Shown: positions 15,069-21,491 of the stretch, piece by piece
Numbering within the stretch: position 1 is the stretch's first letter
How the letters are laid out: each line of letters opens with the position of its first letter
NCBI GenBank assembly: GCA_030745285.1
Contig: JASLOV010000095.1
Location: forward strand, 1-26,135
Length of the DNA stretch: 26,135 bases
Direction: 5' to 3'
Origin: Dehalococcoidia bacterium
Lineage (GTDB): Bacteria > Chloroflexota > Dehalococcoidia > UBA2979
Program-made: the position numbers and the translations under genes
Notes under the pieces: generated by a model
The model's input: the letters and a program-made list of their open reading frames with translations, nothing else
Told to the model about the DNA's origin: nothing
The model's database searches: none

Positions 15069-16189
15069 CGCGTCCCCGTCGACCCTACCCCGGCGTCCCG
15101 CGTGCTGGCGGCGGCCACCTTGCGCAGCGCCTGCGCCACCTCGTCGACCTCCGCGCTCGTCCGGAACGTCAGCTCGATGGCGATCAGCTCGCCCGGCAAC
15201 CCAGCCGTGGAGGCGAAGTGCTCATCGGCCAGCCGTATGTCGGCCTCGCCCAGCAACGCGCACACCGGCCCATCGAGGTGCAGTGACGGCCCCAGCGCCA
15301 GGTCGCACGGCACGCCCTCGGCCCGCAGCGCGTCGACGGTCTCGGCGACTCCACGCTGCCACAGCATCGAGTGCAGCCGCACGACGTAGCGGTCGTAGCC
15401 GTGCATCACCCAGCGGCCGTGCGGCATCTTCGCCAGTCCGCGCACGCCGCGTAGCCGTTCGGTCAGCTGCCAGGCCGCTGCCCGGCGGGTCTGGAGCGAC
15501 GCCTGCGCCCCACGCAACTCGGCCAGCGCGACGCGGACGGCGTCTTCGTCCGGCTCCCCGCCGTGCTGCGCCCGACCGGCTCTCACGTACTCCTCCTGCG
15601 ACGCCTCAACGAGTACGGCCCCACCGGGCCGCCCACCGCCGGTCAGCAGGTGCCCGTCGCCGAAGGCCAGCGTCGCCGCTCCGAGGCCCCCCACCGGTTT
15701 GCCGCGATGGGCCCCGCCCAGCGCCTCGCTGATGTCCTCGACCAGCGCCCGGCCCTCGCTCTCCGCCAGTCGCAGCAACTCCTCCATCGACGCCGGATGG
15801 CCGAAGGCGTGGCTCACCACCATGCCGCGCGTCGCATCGCCCATCGCCCGCGCGAAGCCGCGTGCGGAGAGGTTCACCGTCTCCGGGTCCACCGCCCCGG
15901 GCACCGCCGCCAGGTTGGCCATGAGCACCGCCTGCGCCGCCGCTTCGCCGTGCAATGACGGCACCACGACCTCGCCCCGGTCGAGCCCGGCCGCCTCAAG
16001 CGCGAGCGCGAAGGCCGACTCCCCGTTCGCGCAGGCGACCGCAACTCGCTCGCCGCCGCAGAAGGCGGCCAGCTCGCGCTCGAACGCCTCGAGCGCGTCG
16101 CCGCCATCGGCGGGCGGCGGCGGCTCGTACGGCGGGAACGGTGCGGCCCGCACGGGCGAGCCACCCTCGATCGCCAGGGCATCGCTCAT
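15065..16189 (-). CDS. DegT/DnrJ/EryC1-like aminotransferase-fold protein with His at the PLP-lysine position
   Basis: A 374-residue fold-type I PLP-family protein. Typical segments are present: RVAVACANGESAFALALEAA (48-67), EVVVPSLHGEAAAQAV (73-88), TVNLSARGFARAM, and the cofactor-aspartate region LVEDISEALGGAHRGKPVGG with D152. The stretch that normally reads SFHXXKXLTXGEGG reads AFGDGHLLTGGGRPGG, so the Schiff-base lysine is replaced by H180 and the phosphate-binding serine by glycine. Some sugar dehydratases of this family (ColD type) naturally use histidine there, so activity is not excluded. No sugar-biosynthesis neighbours are visible. The start ATG 16189 has a weak GGGAAG upstream. 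The gene leads an operon with the ROK-like and acidic proteins, joined by four-base overlaps. Confidence 0.82.
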   Translation of the reverse strand: MSDALAIEGGSPVRAAPFPPYEPPPPADGGDALEAFERELAAFCGGERVAVACANGESAFALALEAAGLDRGEVVVPSLHGEAAAQAVLMANLAAVPGAVDPETVNLSARGFARAMGDATRGMVVSHAFGHPASMEELLRLAESEGRALVEDISEALGGAHRGKPVGGLGAATLAFGDGHLLTGGGRPGGAVLVEASQEEYVRAGRAQHGGEPDEDAVRVALAELRGAQASLQTRRAAAWQLTERLRGVRGLAKMPHGRWVMHGYDRYVVRLHSMLWQRGVAETVDALRAEGVPCDLALGPSLHLDGPVCALLGEADIRLADEHFASTAGLPGELIAIELTFRTSAEVDEVAQALRKVAAASTRDAGVGSTGTR

Positions 16190-16222
16190 GTCAGCTTCCC
16201 GGGGTGTTTCAGCATGGGCCGG

Positions 16223-16252
16223 AGCGTACGAGAACCGCCCGCGCTCACGCAA
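16223..16252 (-). promoter_or_regulatory. Candidate promoter of the degT-like operon
   Basis: On the minus strand TTGCGT (16247-16252) and TACGCT (16223-16228) are spaced by 18 bases, giving a predicted transcript start near 16216 and a leader of about 27 bases with a weak GGGAAG before the ATG at 16189. The pair is interleaved with the direct repeats at 16233-16263. Confidence 0.35.
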
Positions 16253-16263
16253 AACCGCCCGCG
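16233..16263. repeat. Two 11-bp direct repeats around the degT-like -35 element
   Basis: AACCGCCCGCG occurs at 16233-16243 and again at 16253-16263, a spacing of exactly 20 bases, about two helical turns. One copy lies in the promoter spacer and the other directly upstream of the -35 hexamer. After each copy the match continues loosely into TCAC. The arrangement looks like paired binding sites for a regulator; the divergent DUF2520 gene starts 82 bases away and could share it. Confidence 0.5.
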
Positions 16264-16344
16264 TCACCGGCACGAACGTCGGCCGGCCCCGCGGCCGCTC
16301 GGCCGTCGCCCCGCAACGCCGCACGGCTATGGCAAGGTGGGCGC

Positions 16345-17235
16345 ATGAGCGCAACGATCGAGTCCATCGCGATCGTCGGTGCGGGCCGCCTCGGCAGCTC
16401 GCTCGCCGTCGCGCTGGACGCGGCCAGCCACCCGGTACGCACCGTCTCCAGCCGCAACGCCGCCTCTGCCGAGGCGCTGGCCACGCGGATCGACGGCGCG
16501 CGGGTGGCGCAGCCCGAGGACGCCGTCGCGACCTGCGACCTCGTCTTCCTCACGGTGCCAGACGGCGAAATCGCCCCGCTGGCCGCCTCGCTGCCGTGGC
16601 GGGACGGCTGCTTCGCCGTGCACTGCAGCGGCGCGCTCACGCTCGATGTCCTCGCCCCCGCCGCGCAGGCGGGAACACTGACCGGCTGCCTCCACCCGCT
16701 ACAGGCCTTCCCCGCACGTGAGGGCGATGCGAGCCGTTTCCACGACATCGCCTGCGGCGTCGAAGCCCCGCCACCGCTCGACGCCACCCTCGAACGCATC
16801 GTCGCGGACCTCGGCGCCTCCGTGGTGCGGCTGGAGGGCGTGGACCGCGCCCGCTACCACGCCGCCGCCGTCTTCGCGAGCAACTACGCCGTGGCGCTGG
16901 CGGCGGCGGCGCGCCGCGCCTGGGAGCTGGCCGGGCTGCCCGCCGACCGGGCTCGCGCCGCGCTCGCTCCGCTCATGCTCGGCGCCGCCCAGAACATCGC
17001 CGCCGTCACCAACGACGACCTCGCCACCGCCCTCACCGGCCCGATCGCCCGCGGCGATATCGCCACGGTCGAACGCCACCTCGCCGCCTTCGAGGGCAAC
17101 GCGGACACCGCGCCCGACGGAGACCCGGAGCTCGCGGCGCTCTACCGCCGCCTCGGCGCCGAGCTGCTTGCGCTCGACCTTGACCACCCGCCCGCGGTCG
17201 CGGCACGTCTGCGGGAGCTGCTCGAAGCGGGCTGA
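16345..17235 (+). CDS. Rossmann-fold/DUF2520 domain protein (putative NAD(P)-binding oxidoreductase)
   Basis: A 296-residue protein. It has an N-terminal dinucleotide-binding fold with GAGRLG at 12-17 (IAIVGAGRLGSSLAVAL) and a second strand SSRNAASAEAL. The stretch DLVFLTVPDGEIAPLAASLP with HCSGALTLDVLAPAAQAG and GCLHPLQAFP is the typical pattern of the Rossmann-like plus DUF2520 family. The all-helical DUF2520 part follows (RARYHAAAVFASNYAVALAA to about 290). The substrate is unknown; the fold resembles 6-phosphogluconate-type or ketopantoate-reductase-type dehydrogenases. AAGGTGG before the ATG supports the start, and a longer upstream frame is arginine-rich. It lies 67 bases ahead of the folP-like gene, a possible shared transcript. 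Confidence 0.87.
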   Translation: MSATIESIAIVGAGRLGSSLAVALDAASHPVRTVSSRNAASAEALATRIDGARVAQPEDAVATCDLVFLTVPDGEIAPLAASLPWRDGCFAVHCSGALTLDVLAPAAQAGTLTGCLHPLQAFPAREGDASRFHDIACGVEAPPPLDATLERIVADLGASVVRLEGVDRARYHAAAVFASNYAVALAAAARRAWELAGLPADRARAALAPLMLGAAQNIAAVTNDDLATALTGPIARGDIATVERHLAAFEGNADTAPDGDPELAALYRRLGAELLALDLDHPPAVAARLRELLEAG

Positions 17236-17290
17236 GGGCGGCTGGCGCCGGCCCCGTACCGGCCACAAAGAGCACTCGCCACCCTCGCGA

Positions 17291-17296
17291 TACACT
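17291..17296 (+). promoter_or_regulatory. Candidate -10 element for the folP-like gene (possible leaderless start)
   Basis: TACACT ends six bases before the ATG at 17303, the spacing expected for a leaderless transcript, and there is no Shine-Dalgarno between them. No good -35 hexamer is visible, so read-through from the DUF2520 gene is equally possible. Confidence 0.25.
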
Positions 17297-17302
17297 CGTG
17301 TG

Positions 17303-18166
17303 ATGAAGCTGGAACTGGGCGAGCACACGATCGACTGCACCAATCGCACGGTGCTGATGGGAATCCTCAACGTCTCCGACGACTCCCCGGTCGCCGGTTC
17401 GATCGCCGAAGTGAGCGGCACGGTGACCGCCGCCCGCGACCGCGGGCTGGAACTGCACGCCGCCGGCGCCCGCATCGTCGACATCGGCGCTCACTCCACA
17501 GGGGCGGGCAAGCGGGACCTCACGGCGCAGGAGGAGATCGAGCGTGTCTGCCCGGTGATCGAGGCGCTGCGTGCCGAGGGTGTGCCGGTCTCCGTCGACA
17601 CCTGGAACGCCGACGTCGCCAGCGCCGCCGCCGGGGCCGGCGTCCACCTGCTCAACGACGTCACCGGCTTCACCGACCCCGCCATGGTCGCCGTCGCCGC
17701 CGACCATCACCTCCCGGTCTGCGTCATGCAGATGCGGGGCGACCCGAAGATGCACTACGAAGTCGACCAGACATACGAGGACGTGGCGGCGGAGGTGCGT
17801 GACTTCCTCTTCGAGCGCACCGCGACGCTGGAAGCCGCCGGCGCCGGGCAGGTCTGGATCGACCCGGGCTTCGGCTTCGGCAAGTCCGCCGACGACAACG
17901 TGCGCATGCTCGCGGACCTGCCCGGGCTCGTCGCCTCCGGCCGCCCGGTGCTCGTCTCCGCCTCGCGCAAGGGCTTCCTCGCCGAACTGCTGAAGCGAGG
18001 CAACGACCAGGACACCGAGGGCATCCTGGAGGCGACGCTCGCCTTCAATACCCTGGCCGCCTACCTCGGCGCCCACGTCGTGCGCGTGCACGATGTCGAT
18101 GCCGTCGCCGACGCCATCCAGGTGGTGAACCGCGCCCGTGCGGCGATGGCGGAAGCCTCCGGCTGA
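17303..18166 (+). CDS. folP: Dihydropteroate synthase-family protein with divergent active-site loops
   Basis: A 287-residue TIM-barrel pterin-binding protein. Conserved points are LMGILNVS with N23, D99 (VPVSVDTWNADVA), N118 (LLNDVTGF), D187 (WIDPGFGFGKSADDN), K223 (LVSASRKGFLAELL) and the C-terminal RVHDVDAVADA. These are the pterin-binding residues of dihydropteroate synthase, which joins pterin pyrophosphate to p-aminobenzoate in folate synthesis. Two loops that form the aminobenzoate site deviate. The usual TPDSFSDGG reads SDDSPVAGS and the usual STRPG reads STGAG (65-69). The usual MHMRG reads MQMRG. It may be a true but divergent synthase or a relative with another pterin substrate. 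It ends 32 bases from the convergent MFS gene. Confidence 0.78.
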   Translation: MKLELGEHTIDCTNRTVLMGILNVSDDSPVAGSIAEVSGTVTAARDRGLELHAAGARIVDIGAHSTGAGKRDLTAQEEIERVCPVIEALRAEGVPVSVDTWNADVASAAAGAGVHLLNDVTGFTDPAMVAVAADHHLPVCVMQMRGDPKMHYEVDQTYEDVAAEVRDFLFERTATLEAAGAGQVWIDPGFGFGKSADDNVRMLADLPGLVASGRPVLVSASRKGFLAELLKRGNDQDTEGILEATLAFNTLAAYLGAHVVRVHDVDAVADAIQVVNRARAAMAEASG

Positions 18167-18171
18167 GCCGA

Positions 18172-18216
18172 GCGGGCGGCAGGCGGCCGGAAGACTGCTT
18201 ACTTGCCGCCGCCCGC
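18172..18216. terminator. Possible bidirectional hairpin between folP-like and MFS genes
   Basis: GCGGGCGGC (18172-18180) is the exact reverse complement of GCCGCCCGC (18208-18216). The stem can continue by three pairs past a bulged A. The loop is about 20 bases and the 3' arm lies in the last codons of the MFS gene. There is no T-run, so it is not a classical intrinsic terminator. Confidence 0.27.
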
Positions 18217-19560
18217 AACCGCCGCCTGCGCCCGCAGCTCCGAGAGTTCGAGCGGGCGGAAGGCACGCCAGTAGATCAGCGTGGAGATGGCGAAGCAGAC
18301 CCCCATGATCAGAAAGGGGGTCATGCAGTCGCCGGAGTCGAGCAGTCGCGAGCCGATGAAGACCGCCAGCGCCGAAAGCGCGCCGCCCACGGCGATCTCG
18401 AAGCCAGTGTTCGTCGCCCGCTCGCGCGCGTCCAGCACGTCCATGTTGAAGGCGTCGTCCAGCGGCGAACTCATGCGGAACATCGTCACTCGCCCGACGT
18501 ATGACGCCCCCACCAGCAGCAGCAAGACCTGCCCCTCGCCCATCACCACCGGCAGCACGCCCATCGCGAACACGAACGGCAGCGCGAGCAGGCGGGTGAG
18601 GACGATCGCGTCGACCTTCAACATCCGCGCCGCCAGCAGCGGAACCAGCAGCGTCGCCGCCGCCAGACCGAGCTCGCCGACGGCGAACATCACCCCCAGC
18701 TCCGTCTCGCCGGCATGCACGTGGCCCTCGTGGAAGGCGACGTTGATCAGCGGCCCGATCGCCCCGAATCCGAACGAGAGGAACGCGCTGGTCAGCACGA
18801 AGAACGCGATCCGCCGGGGGTGGGTGATGCCGGCGGTCAGCCGGCGCAGACTGAGACGTCGCACGCCGCCGCTTCTGTCGAGCGAGCCGGGAGCGTCGAG
18901 AGCGTCGCCGCGCGCGAACTGCTCCTCCGGGCGCTCCTCCGCCTCCAGCGACCGCAGCATCACGGCCGGGATCAGCGAGAGGAACCACAGCGCCAGCCCC
19001 GCGTACGTGGCATAGCGGTAGGCGTCAACGAGCCCAACCGAATCGACGAACAGCGCCGGCACCAGCCCGGCGATCAGCGCGCCGGTCATCGCCGAGAACG
19101 TACGCAAGCTTCCGGCCACCGCGAAGAGGTGCACCCGCTCCGCCGACTTGCTGTTCTCCGCCATGAAGGCCGGTTCCGCCGTGTGATGGAGGTTTCCGAA
19201 GAACGCGCCGAGCGCCGGGATCGCCAGCAGCAGCGCCTCGTTGCGCGTGCTGATCATCACCAGCCCGAACAGCGCCCCGATGCCGTCGCCGAGGATGAAT
19301 GACGCCTTGCGACCGACGCGGTCCGAGACCAGCCCGGCCGGTATCGCCGTGACCGCGCGCGCGATCCCCTCCACCACCAGCCGCAGGCCGATGAACTTGA
19401 TGTCGAAGCCGATTGCCAGCAGGTAGAGGTTGAACAGCACGGTCCACGAGCCGTGGATCATGTCCATCCCGATCACGTGCAGGACGTAGAGCTTCGCGTT
19501 GCGGCTGAACTGCCGCGTCTTCACGACGTAGTCGCTGATGAAAGCCTGCAGCGGATTCAT
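18199..19560 (-). CDS. Major facilitator superfamily transporter
   Basis: A 453-residue protein with about twelve hydrophobic segments in two halves, split by a charged loop at about 205-245 (EAEERPEEQFARGDALDAPG). The MFS motif A between helices 2 and 3 is clear at 76-85 (GLVSDRVGRK). The pattern of a start without signal peptide followed by HVIGMDMIHGSWTVLFNLYL fits drug or small-molecule efflux types, but the substrate cannot be told. ATG 19560 was preferred over an in-frame GTG nine bases upstream because AGGG lies eight bases before it. The gene is divergent from the hydroxyacid dehydrogenase with 95 bases between, and that gap contains an imperfect CCTAAA/TTTAGG inverted pair (19570-19594). 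Confidence 0.87.
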   Translation of the reverse strand: MNPLQAFISDYVVKTRQFSRNAKLYVLHVIGMDMIHGSWTVLFNLYLLAIGFDIKFIGLRLVVEGIARAVTAIPAGLVSDRVGRKASFILGDGIGALFGLVMISTRNEALLLAIPALGAFFGNLHHTAEPAFMAENSKSAERVHLFAVAGSLRTFSAMTGALIAGLVPALFVDSVGLVDAYRYATYAGLALWFLSLIPAVMLRSLEAEERPEEQFARGDALDAPGSLDRSGGVRRLSLRRLTAGITHPRRIAFFVLTSAFLSFGFGAIGPLINVAFHEGHVHAGETELGVMFAVGELGLAAATLLVPLLAARMLKVDAIVLTRLLALPFVFAMGVLPVVMGEGQVLLLLVGASYVGRVTMFRMSSPLDDAFNMDVLDARERATNTGFEIAVGGALSALAVFIGSRLLDSGDCMTPFLIMGVCFAISTLIYWRAFRPLELSELRAQAAVAGGGK

Positions 19561-19620
19561 GCGCCGCACCCTAAAACCTGGAGCGTTGTTTAGGTAGCCC
19601 CGGGCGCCCCTCAGGAACCC

Positions 19621-19649
19621 ACGACAGCGCCGCCGCCCGAAGCTATGCT
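19621..19649 (+). promoter_or_regulatory. Candidate promoter giving a leaderless dehydrogenase transcript
   Basis: ACGACA (19621-19626) and TATGCT (19644-19649) are spaced by 17 bases. The -10 ends six bases before the ATG at 19656, so the predicted transcript start coincides with the start codon. No Shine-Dalgarno is present. Confidence 0.35.
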
Positions 19650-19655
19650 CCGCCC

Positions 19656-20627
19656 ATGCACGTCGTCGTCATTCCCAGCCCCCTCAACCTCCCCGTCGTC
19701 ACCGACTCCGACCGTGACCGCATCGTCGCGGCCGCCGGCCCGGACACGCGTGTCAGCGTCGTCGATTCGCCCGACGACGCCGTGCCGGTCGCAGCGGAGA
19801 TGGAAGTGCTGCTCGGGCTGATCACGCCGCCGCTGCTCGAAGCCGCGCCGAGGCTGCGCTGGGTCCACGCCATCGCCTCCGGCGTCGACCAGTACCTCTT
19901 CCCGGCCTTCAAGCAGGGCGACGTCATCCTCACCGGCGAGAAGGGGAACGTCGGCAGCCACCTCGCGGACCACGCCTTCGGCCTGCTGCTCTCGCTCACC
20001 CGCGGCCTGGCCAAGTCGACGCGGCTCCATTCCGCCTCGTGGGACCACCGCATGGAGTTCCGACGCGACAACTTCGAACTCGAAGGCCTGACGATGGGCA
20101 TCGTCGGCCTCGGCGGCACCGGCCGCGCCATCGCCCGCCGCGCCGCCGCCTTCGGCATGCGCTGTCAGGCCGTCGACCGCGACGAGGTCACGACCACCCC
20201 CGAGGTGGCGGAAATCCGCCCGATGAGCGCCTTCCCGGAGCTGCTCGCGAGCTCGGACGTCGTCGCCGTCTGCTGCCCGCTGACGGACGAGACGCGCGAC
20301 CTCTTCGACGATGCCGCGTTTGAGCGCATGAAGCCGGCAGCGATCATCGTCAACGTCACGCGCGGCGGCATCATCAACGGCGACGCCCTCGTACGGGCGC
20401 TCCAGTCGGGTCAGATCGCCGCCGCCGGCCTCGACGTCGCCCCGCGGGAGCCGCTGCCCCCGGACCATGCGCTGTGGGGGCTCGACAACGTCGTGATGAC
20501 GCCCCACACCGCCGGCGCCAGTCAGCTCCGGCCCGCACGCAACTTCGACCGCTTCTGCCGCAACCTCGCACACCTCAGACGCGGCGAACCGCTCGAGGGA
20601 GTAGTCGACAAGCAACTCGGCTTCTAG
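19656..20627 (+). CDS. D-2-hydroxyacid dehydrogenase family, NAD-binding
   Basis: A 323-residue protein with the two-domain fold of D-isomer 2-hydroxyacid dehydrogenases, which interconvert 2-oxoacids and D-2-hydroxyacids. The nucleotide-binding motif is GLGGTG at 151-156 (TMGIVGLGGTGRAIARRAAA), with D174 at the end of the second strand favouring NAD. The catalytic set R236 (VNVTRGGIIN), E265 (DVAPREPLP) and H284 (MTPHTAG) is complete. Substrate-side residues are SGVDQYLFPAF (75-85) and KGNVGSHLADHAFGLLL. The exact substrate (glyoxylate, phosphoglycerate or other) is not predictable. The only convincing start is ATG 19656; a -10-like TATGCT six bases upstream suggests a leaderless message. 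Confidence 0.93.
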   Translation: MHVVVIPSPLNLPVVTDSDRDRIVAAAGPDTRVSVVDSPDDAVPVAAEMEVLLGLITPPLLEAAPRLRWVHAIASGVDQYLFPAFKQGDVILTGEKGNVGSHLADHAFGLLLSLTRGLAKSTRLHSASWDHRMEFRRDNFELEGLTMGIVGLGGTGRAIARRAAAFGMRCQAVDRDEVTTTPEVAEIRPMSAFPELLASSDVVAVCCPLTDETRDLFDDAAFERMKPAAIIVNVTRGGIINGDALVRALQSGQIAAAGLDVAPREPLPPDHALWGLDNVVMTPHTAGASQLRPARNFDRFCRNLAHLRRGEPLEGVVDKQLGF

Positions 20628-20640
20628 CCAGCCGCCTCGA

Positions 20641-20665
20641 TCACCCTGAGCCCGTTGAAGGGTGA
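20641..20665. repeat. REP-like palindrome in a convergent intergenic gap
   Basis: TCACCCT (20641-20647) and AGGGTGA (20659-20665) are exact inverted arms around GAGCCCGTTGA. The layout matches a widespread dispersed bacterial repeat of the type CACCCTGAGC-CxGTYGAAGGGTG, which translates as PEPVEG when read through. It sits between two convergent genes, the usual place for such elements, and may also work as a bidirectional terminator. Copy number in the genome cannot be judged from this window; only one copy was noticed here. Confidence 0.6.
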
Positions 20666-20710
20666 CCCCCGTCGCAGCAGCACCGTCGGGCCGCGACCGC
20701 TGGCGGTCCC

Positions 20711-20736
20711 GCCTAGAAGTACCGCCTAGAAGTACC
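20711..20736. repeat. 13-bp tandem duplication over the hydrolase stop codon
   Basis: GCCTAGAAGTACC occurs twice back to back (20711-20723, 20724-20736), followed by GCC. On the minus strand it contains the last residues (RYF) and stop of the hydrolase gene, so a second copy of the ending lies just after the stop. It looks like a recent slippage duplication. Confidence 0.85.
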
Positions 20737-21465
20737 GCCCGAGGAACTCCGCCTGCACCTCCAGCGCCTCGGGGGAGGAGTCCGCATGGGCGCCTGGGTA
20801 AGCGTGCAGACGCTTGTCGTCCGAACCGATGCGGTCGAAGAGGTCGAACTGGCCGGCCCGGTCGAACAGCTCGTCGTCCCACTGCATGGCGAAGAGCACC
20901 GGCGCCTCGACCGACGGCGCGTACTGCGTCAGGTACGGCTCGCTCGCGCACAGCTCAGCCCCGCGACCCGTCATCCCCGCCCGGCCCAGCACGGCGGCCA
21001 CGATGCGATCGTCGCTCGCCACGTAGGGGATGCCGAAAAGCGCGCCCTGCGAGAGTCCCCAGTAGCCGATCAGCGCCGAGTCGACCTCGCCGAGCTGCCC
21101 GAGCATGTCGAGTGTCGCGCGCCAGTCCTCGACCGTCTCTTCCACGACCCCGTCCTGCCGCCAGAGCACCGCGTACGCGTCGTCGCCCGCGCTCACGCCG
21201 CCACGGTCGCCGTGCCCCGGGGCATCGATCGCGGCCGCGCACCAGCCATAGTCCCGCGCGAGCATCGTACGAGCGCGACCATGCGATCGTTGCGCTTGTG
21301 CTCGCCCCCACCATGCCCGATCAGGACCAGCGGCTGAGGGACGCCGCCGATGTCCGGGTGCCAGAACACACTCGGGATCGCGACGCCGTCGCGGTCGACC
21401 GTGAATGCGCGCTCGCGGGAGCCCTCGGAACTCGCGTCCTCACCGGTCCAGCGTATCGAAGCCAT
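20726..21465 (-). pseudogene. Alpha/beta hydrolase (dienelactone-hydrolase-like) with a one-base frameshift
   Basis: Two adjoining reading frames together make one hydrolase of about 247 residues. The first (from ATG 21465, with GGAGGGG upstream) gives MASIRWTGED, then PLVLIGHGGGEHKRNDRMVA, which holds the oxyanion HGGG region. The second (bases 21265 to 20726) gives MLARDYGWCAAAIDAPGHGD, the nucleophile elbow GYWGLSQGALFG with its serine, an acid candidate in AMQWDDELFD, and the histidine in YPGAHADSS. Continuity breaks near 21266-21268, where one base is missing; restoring it would give a normal VALVR-MLARDYGW join. Either the gene is inactivated or the base is an assembly or sequencing error. 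It follows the CoA-transferase by 26 bases as a likely operon partner. Confidence 0.82.
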
Positions 21466-21491
21466 CAACGTCCCCTCCGGCCAGCCGGCCG

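Noticed and set aside
17033..18988. A 651-residue minus-strand open frame across the DUF2520, folP-like and MFS region
   Set aside because: It crosses real genes on both strands, is rich in Arg, Gly and Ala with no domain pattern, and reflects the low stop-codon frequency of GC-rich DNA.
20641..20665. CRISPR repeat or phage attachment site
   Set aside because: Only one copy, no spacers, no integrase nearby; the sequence matches the REP-like type instead.
19611..20951. A 446-residue minus-strand frame opposite the hydroxyacid dehydrogenase
   Set aside because: It also covers the REP-like repeat and part of the hydrolase in a different frame; the plus-strand gene has its full catalytic triad.
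21255..21280. Programmed ribosomal frameshifting in the hydrolase
   Set aside because: No slippery heptamer or obvious downstream stem was seen; a simple one-base loss or sequencing error is more likely.
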